Of a DNA stretch of 7,217 bases, positions 1-5,478 are shown piece after piece. This DNA comes from Desulfobacterales bacterium (lineage in GTDB: Bacteria; Desulfobacterota; Desulfobacteria; Desulfobacterales; DAOWNP01): assembly GCA_030149595.1 (NCBI GenBank), contig JASFBI010000089.1:1-7217 (forward strand), written 5' to 3'. The position numbers and the translations under genes were made by a program. The notes beneath the pieces are model-generated. The model saw only the letters and a program-made list of their open reading frames with translations. It had not been told where the DNA came from and ran no database searches. Position 1 is the first letter of the stretch. Each line of letters starts with the position of its first letter.

Positions 1-575
1 TTATCATCCGAGCGAACAATGATAGTGTGTGCTTTTTCTACGTTGGCCATTTTAAGTGTTTCTGTATTAATATCTCCCTTTATAAATTTTAAGTTTTTAT
101 CGTTTATAGGTTTTTCGGAAATATCTGCAAGCATAACAATGGGTTTGTTGCTGCATTTTGGATCTGCTCTTAGTTCATCAACTATTTGATGGCCTCTGTA
201 ATTCCAGCCACAAAGAATAAAATGATCTGAAAGTTGTACGGGTTTCATTCCTCTGTTTTCCATTCCTTTATTTTCAATGAACAGACTTGCTATCGTAGCT
301 GTAAATACACCAAGCAATCCTATTCCTAAGAACATAATAACTGTTCCGATAATTTTTCCTCCTGTTGTTACAGGGGAAATATCACCATATCCAACAGTCG
401 TCATGGTTACCAAAGACCACCATAAAGCATTCCCAAAGGTTATATTTTTTTCAAAATAAACAAAAACTGCACTTCCTGATAAAACAACTATTAGTATTAA
501 AATAGCTATTTTATGAATATTTTCCTGGTGAATAACAGTATTAAAATGTTTAAGTATTCTTATGAATATGTGCAT
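1..575 (-). CDS. Potassium channel protein with TrkA-N (RCK) domain, C-terminus cut off by window edge
   Basis: Likely an inner-membrane K+ channel gated by a cytoplasmic RCK/TrkA-N domain. The 191 visible residues show a first membrane helix (about residues 23-41, AILILIVVLSGSAVFVY), a pore helix, the selectivity filter TVGYG at 60-64 inside TMTTVGYGDISP, and a second membrane helix (about 75-100). From about residue 116 a Rossmann-type TrkA-N domain begins (HFILCGWNYRGHQIVDEL), where GWNYRG at 123-128 stands in for the usual GxGxxG loop. The frame is open to base 1, so the rest of the RCK domain lies outside the window. The ATG at 575-573 is directly preceded by an in-frame TAA, so no longer N-terminus is possible; there is no clear Shine-Dalgarno sequence. 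It is transcribed away from the signalling genes and is probably an unrelated neighbour. Confidence 0.93.
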   Translation of the reverse strand, partial: MHIFIRILKHFNTVIHQENIHKIAILILIVVLSGSAVFVYFEKNITFGNALWWSLVTMTTVGYGDISPVTTGGKIIGTVIMFLGIGLLGVFTATIASLFIENKGMENRGMKPVQLSDHFILCGWNYRGHQIVDELRADPKCSNKPIVMLADISEKPINDKNLKFIKGDINTETLKMANVEKAHTIIVRSDD

Positions 576-605
576 TTAAGAGATAAAAATGTTGAATTTT
601 TTTTT

Positions 606-667
606 TCTTAGTTTTATCTTTTACTATAGAATGATATTTATTATTTTACAAGTAAATATAACTAAGA
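606..667. repeat. Spaced 8-bp inverted repeat in the divergent intergenic region
   Basis: TCTTAGTT (606-613) and AACTAAGA (660-667) are perfect inverted copies 46 bases apart. They bracket the candidate channel promoter in the 139-base region between the channel gene and the first CheX gene. This could be a pair of operator half-sites, but an 8-bp match is short for such AT-rich sequence. A TATAAC at 657-662 might be a -10 box for the plus-strand CheX gene, but no good -35 goes with it. Confidence 0.25.
623..651 (-). promoter_or_regulatory. Candidate sigma-70 promoter for the potassium channel gene
   Basis: On the minus strand TTGTAA (651-646) and TATAGT (628-623) are separated by exactly 17 bases: 4/6 and 5/6 matches to the -35 and -10 consensus. 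The start codon lies about 48 bases past the -10 box, so the leader would be about 40 nt. AT-rich DNA gives many chance matches, so this rests on spacing and position. Confidence 0.45.
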
Positions 668-714
668 TTTTCTCTTTTCTTAAAACTTTTATTAAAATTT
701 GAGACTGTTAAAAA

Positions 715-1173
715 ATGGATGTGGTATTTGTAAATTATTTTATAGAATCGACTCTTCATGTGCTTGAGACTACAGCTTCTGTAGATGTTAAAAGAAAGAA
801 AGCATTTGTGAAAAAGGGGCAGGCTGCCTATGGAGATATCTCAGGAGTATTAAAGTTTGCTGGGGATGTAAATGGTTCAGCTGCTATAAGTTTTGATAAA
901 GAAGCTATACTAAGTATTGTTTCAATAATGTTTGGTGAAGAGATGAAACAGTTAGATGATGAAATTAAAGATGCTGTAGGTGAAGTTATTAATATGGTGT
1001 CAGGACAGGTATCAATGAAGTTTACGCAGGATGGCAAGCAGGTTAAGGTTGAATTATCAGAAATTATTATGGGAGAAGGTCAGGTTATTGTCCATGCATA
1101 TGATCTGCCCGTATTATCTATACCATTTAATACAGGGACGGGTCGGTTTATAATTGAATTATGCTGTGAGTGA
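715..1173 (+). CDS. cheX: CheX-family chemotaxis phosphatase (first copy)
   Basis: A 152-residue cytoplasmic protein of the CheC/CheX/FliY phosphatase fold. Known family members dephosphorylate phospho-CheY-type receiver domains using a Glu and an Asn on one helix. That ExxN signature is visible here as E90 and N93 in DAVGEVINMVSGQ. Other family features are the opening MDVVFVNYFIESTLHVLET, the GDISGV and FDKEAIL strands, and a C-terminal strand near SIPFNTGTGRFIIEL. It is full length and has a single ExxN motif, as CheX does, where CheC has two. By hand, 50 of the first 100 residues match the second CheX (3844-4305) without gaps, so the two are paralogues. The ATG matches the N-terminus of that paralogue exactly. 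The upstream Shine-Dalgarno is weak (GAG about 12 bases before). No chemotaxis gene adjoins it. Confidence 0.92.
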   Translation: MDVVFVNYFIESTLHVLETTASVDVKRKKAFVKKGQAAYGDISGVLKFAGDVNGSAAISFDKEAILSIVSIMFGEEMKQLDDEIKDAVGEVINMVSGQVSMKFTQDGKQVKVELSEIIMGEGQVIVHAYDLPVLSIPFNTGTGRFIIELCCE

Positions 1174-1343
1174 TTTTGGGGAAGAATGAAAACAATGGGG
1201 CGTGGTATTATATAAGTTAAGGCCACAGAATTAATAAATGTTATTGACTTTTTAAAGAAGCTGTAATAGTACTTTTTTAAAATATTAATGTTGAATGGAA
1301 GTATGTAAAATAATTTATTTTTTTTGTTATTGATGGAAAATAG

Positions 1344-1392
1344 TAAGGATAATTTATTTATCCTGGATTTTAATATAAATAAATTATTCTTG
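1344..1392. repeat. Long imperfect inverted repeat with an alternative inner hairpin
   Basis: ATAATTTATTTA (1349-1360) is the perfect inverse of TAAATAAATTAT (1376-1387). The pairing extends outwards to 1344 and 1392, giving about 17 pairs with two G-T wobbles around a 15-base loop. The left arm can instead fold locally: AGGATAA (1346-1352) pairs with TTATCCT (1358-1364) over a 5-base loop. The two folds exclude each other. No T-run follows, so it is not an ordinary terminator. Confidence 0.5.
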
Positions 1393-1396
1393 GTTA

Positions 1397-1402
1397 TATA
1401 AT
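1397..1402 (+). promoter_or_regulatory. Possible -10 box for the winged-helix gene
   Basis: A perfect TATAAT sits about 100 bases upstream of the start codon at 1503. No recognisable -35 hexamer or extended -10 TG accompanies it. If used, transcription would begin near 1409 and the whole 13-bp inverted repeat at 1415-1465 would be in the 5' leader. Confidence 0.3.
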
Positions 1403-1414
1403 GTAGTTAGAAAG

Positions 1415-1465
1415 AGAAAAACTTAACTGTAATGACAGTATATCGTGTTAAAGTTAAGTTTTTCT
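1415..1465. repeat. Perfect 13-bp inverted repeat upstream of the winged-helix gene
   Basis: AGAAAAACTTAAC (1415-1427) and GTTAAGTTTTTCT (1453-1465) are exact inverse copies around a 25-base spacer. Inside, ACTGT (1426-1430) and ACAGT (1435-1439) form a smaller competing hairpin with an AATG loop. The right arm ends 37 bases before the start codon at 1503. It could be a binding site for a dimeric regulator (perhaps the adjacent winged-helix protein itself), a leader RNA hairpin, or a weak terminator of upstream transcription, since the right arm ends in TTTTTCT. Confidence 0.6.
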
Positions 1466-1502
1466 GGACAATAAATAGCCTGAGTAATAAGGATATTACT
1501 TT

Positions 1503-1889
1503 ATGATGAAAACACTGCAGGATCAATTACAATTATTATCTTCAACTCTTGTTACTTTATCAAAACAGTTAGAAATGATCTCTACTCACATGAATGCTAT
1601 TCCTTTTTCAAAAATACAAGCTGGCTTTTTTACAGAAGAAAACTTTAAACCTGAAGGTAGAGCAGGTGCTGATAATTTGGCAGGACTGTCTGAAAATCCT
1701 TTTGAGGTGGCAATCCCTGTGCTTGAAACCGTTTATGATATTATCAGGCGGAACAGGAGGGGAACAAGTGTTATGGATTTAAGAGAAAAAACAGGATTTG
1801 GCCCGCGTCAGGTTAGTAATGCTGTTTATAAGCTTTCCCAGAGAGGGCGTATTAAATCAAAGGGCAGGGGAGTATACATAAAAACTTAA
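1503..1889 (+). CDS. Small coiled-coil plus winged-helix putative DNA-binding protein
   Basis: A 128-residue protein that I do not recognise as a named family. Residues 5-30 (LQDQLQLLSSTLVTLSKQLE) have leucines spaced as in an amphipathic helix or short coiled coil, suggesting oligomerisation. After a polar linker (about 40-68), residues 70-127 look like a winged helix-turn-helix: helix VLETVYDIIRRNRRG, helix VMDLREKTGFG, recognition helix PRQVSNAVYKLSQRGR, then a basic wing ending GRGVYIKT. The C-terminus is rich in Arg and Lys, which fits nucleic-acid binding. The first ATG is favoured because AAGGA lies 9 bases upstream; an alternative ATG follows at once (1506). It stands alone between the CheX and DUF3334 genes with its own terminator, behind a leader full of inverted repeats. 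A transcription regulator is the inferred role; target unknown. Confidence 0.8.
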   Translation: MMKTLQDQLQLLSSTLVTLSKQLEMISTHMNAIPFSKIQAGFFTEENFKPEGRAGADNLAGLSENPFEVAIPVLETVYDIIRRNRRGTSVMDLREKTGFGPRQVSNAVYKLSQRGRIKSKGRGVYIKT

Positions 1890-1926
1890 TTTAAAAAGAT
1901 CTGTAAAAAAATAACTTTATTTATTG

Positions 1927-1976
1927 CACCAATAAGTGTATGCTCTACCAACAATAACTTATTGGTGTTTTTTTTT
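1927..1976 (+). terminator. Rho-independent terminator of the winged-helix gene
   Basis: A perfect 10-bp stem CACCAATAAG (1927-1936) and CTTATTGGTG (1958-1967) with a 21-base loop is followed directly by nine T (1968-1976). It lies 37 bases after the stop codon at 1889. It separates this gene from the DUF3334 gene, which therefore probably needs its own promoter. A second small hairpin (ACTTTTT at 1999-2005, AAAAAGT at 2010-2016) follows in the DUF3334 leader. Confidence 0.85.
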
Positions 1977-2070
1977 GTAAAACTGCCAATAAATATTTAC
2001 TTTTTGTATAAAAAGTTCCATTCCCAGTTTGTTTTCAAAATCAAATAATAATTAACATGAAAGATTTAAT

Positions 2071-2604
2071 ATGAAAACTCAAAGACCTACTATAGATATC
2101 GTGAGTAAAATATTTTGTGTGGCAACAAAAAAAGTTATAGAAACAGCAACAAAAACTAGTATAGTATGTATTCCTACAATTCAGAAAATTCCAAAAGTTA
2201 GTATAAGGCCTTCTATTGGTTGTTTTGTACAGTTTAATGGGGACTATAACGGATTAACAGTAATGAATTTTTCAGATAGAGCAGCAATGGATATTTATAA
2301 AAAGTATATGATGGCCATGGGTATTTCTGAAAATGAACTTGCATCTTCATATACATCTGGTGAAGTGCCTGATAGTATTGGTGAATTGACAAATCAGATT
2401 ATGGGACAGGGTTTAAGCATGGTAGAAGATAAATTTATGCTTAGTTCATTTTGTGGCCAGCCAAAAGCTCTAGCACTAAATAGTGCTATTACACTAACTA
2501 TAGATTCAAGTTATATTAATAACAGGAGAATGGCTTTTATAATTGATGGGAATAAATTTTATTTGGAACTTTCAATGGAATCTACCGAATTTATTTCTCT
2601 ATAG
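2071..2604 (+). CDS. CheX-like protein of the DUF3334 type
   Basis: A 177-residue soluble protein that resembles the DUF3334 family as I recall it from gamma- and deltaproteobacteria: the stretch [19 protein letters not shown], the segment around [42 protein letters not shown], and the ending STEFISL. The family is uncharacterised. However, [13 protein letters not shown] (102-113, with E105 and N108) matches the ExxN phosphatase helix of CheX (compare DAVGELTNMISGQ in the second CheX here), so a CheY-phosphatase-like role is a reasonable inference. It differs from the two true CheX proteins by a longer N-terminus and an extra loop near residues 82-100. The start ATG has only a weak GAAAG ahead. 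The gene ends in a 6-base overlap with the convergent sigma-54 activator gene. Confidence 0.85.
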   Translation: MKTQRPTIDIVSKIFCVATKKVIETATKTSIVCIPTIQKIPKVSIRPSIGCFVQFNGDYNGLTVMNFSDRAAMDIYKKYMMAMGISENELASSYTSGEVPDSIGELTNQIMGQGLSMVEDKFMLSSFCGQPKALALNSAITLTIDSSYINNRRMAFIIDGNKFYLELSMESTEFISL

Positions 2605-3600
2605 TGTTTCTATTTTTAATTTTTTAATCTTTTCAACAAGTGTTGTCCTGTTTATTTTTAAAAGTTCAGCAGCTTTGGCTTTTACTCCATTTGTTTGATT
2701 TAGAGCCTGCATAATAATAGTTTTTTGAAACTTCTTAACTGCATTGTTAAAATTAAAATTATCATTAAATATGTCTATGTTTTCTGTTTTTATAGAGGAT
2801 TTGTCTGAAGATATTATATGATCAGGAATATCAGATGTTTTTATCTCTGAATTATCAACCATAACATACATTCGTTCAATTATATTTTCCAGTTCTCTTA
2901 TGTTGCCCGGCCAATTGTAGTTAATTAATATATTAAGAGCTTTGTTAGATATTTTTTTAATTTGTATATTTTTTTGTATGGAAAGATGTTTTAAGAAATA
3001 GTTTATTAAAATAGGTATATCATTTTTTCTTTCTCTTAAAGGAGGTATTTTAATTGGAATTACATTTAGCCTGTAATACAGATCTTCTCTAAATTGTGTT
3101 TTTTTAACAGCTTTTAATAAATCTTTATTGGTAGCTGCTAAAACGCGTATATTAACGTTTATGGTTTTTGTTCCACCCACTCTTTCAAAACTTTGCTCCT
3201 GCAGGACTCTTAATAGTTTAACCTGAAGATTAGGTGACATGTCTCCAATTTCATCAAGAAAAATAGAGCTGCTATTGGCCAGCTCAAATCTGCCTATCCG
3301 TGTTTTATATGCTCCTGTAAATGCTCCTTTCTCATGGCCAAAAAGTTCGCTTTCTAAAAGCTCTCCTGGTATTGCACCACAATTTATTGTTACCATCTGT
3401 TTATTGTTACGATCGCTGTTGCTGTGTATTGATCTTGCGATAAGTTCTTTTCCTGTGCCGCTTTCACCTGTAATAAGAACTGTACTGTCAGTTGCAGCAA
3501 CTTTTTTAGCTATTTTAATTACTTTGAAAAAGTTTTTACTTTGTCCTACAATATCAGCAAAATTATTGTTTGTATTTCTAATCAATTTATTATTTTCCAA
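2599..3600 (-). CDS. Sigma-54-dependent transcriptional activator (AAA+ plus Fis-type HTH, no sensory domain)
   Basis: A 333-residue bacterial enhancer-binding protein that hydrolyses ATP to remodel sigma-54 RNA polymerase. The AAA+ core has Walker A GESGTGK (45-51), the sigma-54 contact loop GAFTGA (92-97), Walker B IFLDEI (113-118), the arginine-finger region [10 protein letters not shown] (170-179), and the sensor II motif GNIRELEN (232-239). A Fis-type helix-turn-helix ends the protein (about 285-330, [21 protein letters not shown]). The core is intact, so it should be active. Only about 14 residues precede the AAA+ domain: no receiver, GAF, PAS or FleQ domain, a layout like PspF, so control must come from a partner or from expression. 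The start is a TTG at 3600-3598 with no visible Shine-Dalgarno; no ATG lies between it and the upstream in-frame TAA. TTG at 3585 is an alternative. It sits 243 bases downstream of the second CheX gene, beyond a candidate terminator. Confidence 0.95.
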   Translation of the reverse strand: MENNKLIRNTNNNFADIVGQSKNFFKVIKIAKKVAATDSTVLITGESGTGKELIARSIHSNSDRNNKQMVTINCGAIPGELLESELFGHEKGAFTGAYKTRIGRFELANSSSIFLDEIGDMSPNLQVKLLRVLQEQSFERVGGTKTINVNIRVLAATNKDLLKAVKKTQFREDLYYRLNVIPIKIPPLRERKNDIPILINYFLKHLSIQKNIQIKKISNKALNILINYNWPGNIRELENIIERMYVMVDNSEIKTSDIPDHIISSDKSSIKTENIDIFNDNFNFNNAVKKFQKTIIMQALNQTNGVKAKAAELLKINRTTLVEKIKKLKIETL

Positions 3601-3721
3601 AAAGAATGATTGTAAAAATAAAGAGTGCTTTTAAAATATAGAAAAACTTATTTTATTATAAAATTTCCAGATAATAAAAAGATGTGATTACTAAAATTTG
3701 GATAAGAATAAACTTTATACA

Positions 3722-3762
3722 AAATAAAAATTTTAAACAGCTTATTTCGTCAGATAAAGCTG
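3722..3762 (-). terminator. Candidate terminator of the PilZ-PilZ-CheX operon
   Basis: Read on the minus strand, CAGCTTTAT (3762-3754) pairs with ATAAGCTG (3745-3738) with one bulged base and an 8-base loop, and is followed by a T-rich run (TTTAAAATTTTTATTT). It lies about 80 bases after the second CheX stop codon and before the sigma-54 activator gene. The T-run is interrupted, so efficiency is uncertain. Confidence 0.5.
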
Positions 3763-3774
3763 GATAAAAACTTC

Positions 3775-3801
3775 AGATATTTTTTATGTATTTAAATATC
3801 T
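3775..3801. repeat. 8-bp inverted repeat between the second CheX and the sigma-54 activator
   Basis: AGATATTT (3775-3782) and AAATATCT (3794-3801) are perfect inverse copies around 11 bases. It could be an operator or a weak RNA hairpin. In DNA this AT-rich it may be chance. The remaining intergenic sequence 3601-3843 shows nothing else I can name, including no GG-N10-GC sigma-54 promoter core. Confidence 0.25.
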
Positions 3802-3843
3802 AAGTACTAAACCTCTTCTATATGTATATAAATACTTAATTTC

Positions 3844-4305
3844 CTATCCATCTATACATACTTCAATGGTAAACTTGCCTCCATCGACAGTAAAAGGGAT
3901 TGCTATTTTAGGGCCATCTGTATAATGGGTAATCTGATGATTTTCGCCTGATATAACAGAAGGAATAGCAGCTTCAAACACACGGTTAATCTCTTCAAGC
4001 TCTCTTCTGGCCTGGCCAGAAATCATATTGGTTAATTCTCCGACAGCATCTGCTACTTCAGCATTAAGCTCTTCCATTTCCTCACCAAACATATTTGAAA
4101 CAATTTTTAAGATACTGCCTTTGTCAAATGTAACAGAAACAGTGCCGTTTGCTTCTCCTGTAAGACCAATAACTCCTGTAACATCTCCCTGTGCTACTGC
4201 GTTTTTTTTAAGATATGGCTTGCCAGCTGTACATTTCACAAAAGCCATTGTTTCAAGAACATTAATTGTAGATTTGATAAAGGGGTTAATCAATTTTGCG
4301 TCCAT
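3844..4305 (-). CDS. cheX: CheX-family chemotaxis phosphatase (second copy)
   Basis: A 153-residue paralogue of the CheX at 715-1173, half of its first 100 residues being identical. The catalytic ExxN pair is E90 and N93 in DAVGELTNMISGQ. FDKGSILKIVSNMFGEEM (60-77) and the C-terminal strand IAIPFTVDGGKFTIEV are the other family landmarks. The expected role is dephosphorylation of a phosphorylated CheY-like receiver domain in the cytoplasm. The start is secure: AAGGAG lies 7 bases before the ATG. It is the third gene of a probable operon, 48 bases after the small PilZ gene. This pairing with c-di-GMP receptors, and not with cheA/cheY, is the notable feature. The two paralogues diverge most between residues 100 and 130, which may reflect different receiver partners. 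Confidence 0.93.
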   Translation of the reverse strand: MDAKLINPFIKSTINVLETMAFVKCTAGKPYLKKNAVAQGDVTGVIGLTGEANGTVSVTFDKGSILKIVSNMFGEEMEELNAEVADAVGELTNMISGQARRELEEINRVFEAAIPSVISGENHQITHYTDGPKIAIPFTVDGGKFTIEVCIDG

Positions 4306-4312
4306 TAAGTTT

Positions 4313-4318
4313 CTCCTT
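4313..4318 (-). promoter_or_regulatory. Strong ribosome binding site of the second CheX
   Basis: AAGGAG on the minus strand, with a 7-base spacer to the ATG at 4305-4303. This is the best Shine-Dalgarno in the window and fixes the start. Confidence 0.8.
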
Positions 4319-4353
4319 AACCCTTTTTGTATTAAAAAGTATATGTGGGTTTT

Positions 4354-4707
4354 TTAGTATATAGTATCTGGATTGTCAGTAGTATTATACATTATAATCT
4401 TTTTTAAATGGGTATATGTATCAAGCTCCATAGCTTTAAACTGAATACCTATGCCATTTGGTTCTATACGGGTTGTTGTACCATCTATTTTGAGCTGGAA
4501 AGTATCTTCTCTACCGAGAAGGTCAATTTTTAAATGGCATTTGGTTCCAATGGGAATAGTTTCTTGGATTTTTATAAATATTCCATTTAAACTTAAATCT
4601 GAGGAATCACCATCAATTATTATTTTTGCAGACCCTATCTCAAGTTGAACTGAGGTTTTGAAAAAAACCCGGTTTTTTTTTCGTCTGTTTATTTTTGAAT
4701 TTTCCAT
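4354..4707 (-). CDS. Small PilZ-domain protein, probable c-di-GMP receptor
   Basis: A 117-residue single-domain PilZ protein from the chosen start. PilZ domains bind cyclic di-GMP through an N-terminal RxxxR and a (D/N)xSxxG motif. Both are present: R9-KKN-R13 in NRRKKNRVFF, and DLSLNG in DSSDLSLNGIFI, followed by the barrel segment ending GIGIQFKAMELDTY. The frame continues upstream to an ATG at 4734, which would add nine residues (MSWCPESIF). The start at 4707 is preferred because GGAGAG lies 7 bases ahead and because PilZ proteins usually begin close to RxxxR. It lies 51 bases downstream of the long PilZ gene and 48 upstream of the second CheX gene, on the same strand, so the three are probably co-transcribed. 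Having no output domain, it would act by contacting a partner protein. Confidence 0.88.
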   Translation of the reverse strand: MENSKINRRKKNRVFFKTSVQLEIGSAKIIIDGDSSDLSLNGIFIKIQETIPIGTKCHLKIDLLGREDTFQLKIDGTTTRIEPNGIGIQFKAMELDTYTHLKKIIMYNTTDNPDTIY

Positions 4708-4714
4708 AAAAATA

Positions 4715-4720
4715 CTCTCC
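4715..4720 (-). promoter_or_regulatory. Ribosome binding site that decides the small PilZ start
   Basis: GGAGAG on the minus strand, 7 bases before the ATG at 4707-4705. It lies inside the longer open frame that begins at 4734, arguing for the internal start. Confidence 0.75.
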
Positions 4721-4758
4721 GGACACCAAGACAAGTTTTATATTTTAAGTATAATAAA

Positions 4759-5319
4759 CTATGTTTTTTTTAATTTCCTAATGGCTTTTCGTTGTAAAAT
4801 AAAAGTATATGATATTAAAATTTCTTTTTGTTCTCTGGATAGATTAATAAAATTTACACCAGCTTCAAAACAATCAGTTTTTTCTATTTTTACGGGTTTT
4901 ATATGAACAACTTTGCCTGTGAAAACAAATTTTGTCTGTTTTATATCAGGGAGTTTTAATTTTATTTTTAACAGAGTTTCAATGGGTACAGATACAGGCA
5001 GCAGGAGTTTGACTCCTGACCCGCTGATATCTAATATTTCAGCTAATAAGCTGTTGTTTGCTTCTTTTTCATTAATGAGGTTGATTATTTTATCAAGTTT
5101 CAAATTAATTTGTTTTAACATCAGGTTGTAATCTGATGATTGATTTTGTTTTTTATTGTTATCTATCAAATTTTTATCATTTTTTTCAGATAATGATAAA
5201 AACTTATTTTTATTTTCAAATACCTGTTTTTCTTCATAAAAAGGTGTAATTGTAGCTGTTCCACAAAACAAAACCCTGACATTTTCTCTTTTTTCTTTAT
5301 ATTTTTTTTTATTTATCAT
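4759..5319 (-). CDS. PilZ-domain protein with a long helical insertion between its ligand motifs
   Basis: A 186-residue protein. RxxxR is R11-ENV-R15 near the N-terminus and DxSxxG is D97-ISGSG-102 (ILDISGSGVKLLLP), so both c-di-GMP motifs are intact but lie about 80 residues apart, against roughly 20-30 in a minimal PilZ domain. The insertion starts with a polar Lys/Asn-rich stretch (about 30-62) and then a predicted amphipathic helix (LMLKQINLKLDKIINLINEK, 66-85). The C-terminal part runs on as the PilZ barrel and ends in a helix (REQKEILISYTFILQRKAIRK). A helix inserted at this position suggests oligomerisation, as in the tetrameric PilZ proteins known from Xanthomonas, which is an inference. 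Only the ATG at 5319 is a sensible start; no Shine-Dalgarno is visible, and it overlaps a small inverted repeat (ATCATT at 5315, AATGAT at 5331). First gene of the probable PilZ-PilZ-CheX operon. Confidence 0.87.
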   Translation of the reverse strand: MINKKKYKEKRENVRVLFCGTATITPFYEEKQVFENKNKFLSLSEKNDKNLIDNNKKQNQSSDYNLMLKQINLKLDKIINLINEKEANNSLLAEILDISGSGVKLLLPVSVPIETLLKIKLKLPDIKQTKFVFTGKVVHIKPVKIEKTDCFEAGVNFINLSREQKEILISYTFILQRKAIRKLKKT

Positions 5320-5404
5320 TGTTAAAAAATAATGATTGTTAAATTGGATTTAGGAGAATATTAGAAACAAATTTTTTAAAAGCTATCTTATAAACAATAA
5401 CTAC

Positions 5405-5433
5405 ATATTAACATTTGATGTATTATGTGTAAA
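5405..5433 (-). promoter_or_regulatory. Candidate promoter of the PilZ-PilZ-CheX operon
   Basis: On the minus strand TTTACA (5433-5428) is followed after exactly 17 bases by TAATAT (5410-5405): 5/6 and 4/6 matches to the sigma-70 consensus. It lies in the 159-base gap after the HD-GYP gene and would give a leader of about 80 nt to the start at 5319. It suggests the PilZ operon can be expressed independently of the HD-GYP gene. Confidence 0.45.
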
Positions 5434-5478
5434 TACTCAAATTAAATAAATTTAAATATTTAAAAATATGGTTTAGTT

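Larger units (their letters stand above)
1174..1502. other. 329-base intergenic region with stacked inverted repeats
   Basis: No convincing gene lies here on either strand. The first part (1174-1300) looks featureless apart from a nine-codon ATG frame at 1186-1215. An eight-T run (1318-1325) is not preceded by a usable stem. The second part carries two inverted-repeat structures (1344-1392 and 1415-1465), a consensus TATAAT (1397-1402) between them, and the Shine-Dalgarno AAGGA (1489-1493) of the next gene. The region is long for this compact window and reads as a regulatory leader for the winged-helix gene. Confidence 0.6.

Noticed and set aside
277..459. 60-codon plus-strand frame opposite the potassium channel
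   Set aside because: It overlaps the selectivity-filter region of the channel on the other strand, which is clearly the real gene.
1186..1215. Nine-codon open frame after the first CheX with a GGGGAAG ahead of its ATG
   Set aside because: Too short to support as a gene; such frames are common by chance, and nothing else marks it as translated.
1466..1479. Possible sigma-54 promoter core (GG, 10 bases, GC) just upstream of the winged-helix gene
   Set aside because: Only the GG and GC dinucleotides and a flanking T match; the CAC and TTGC parts of the consensus are missing, and the predicted start would fall inside the ribosome binding site at 1489-1493.
3239..3634. 131-codon plus-strand frame opposite the sigma-54 activator
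   Set aside because: It is antisense to the conserved AAA+ core with its full motif set; the translation has no recognisable features.
4028..4357. 109-codon plus-strand frame opposite the second CheX
   Set aside because: It is the complement of a well-supported CheX gene and has no domain or ribosome binding site.
5315..5336. Inverted repeat ATCATT/AATGAT at the start codon of the long PilZ gene
   Set aside because: Six-base arms in very AT-rich DNA are expected by chance; kept only as a remark in the gene entry.
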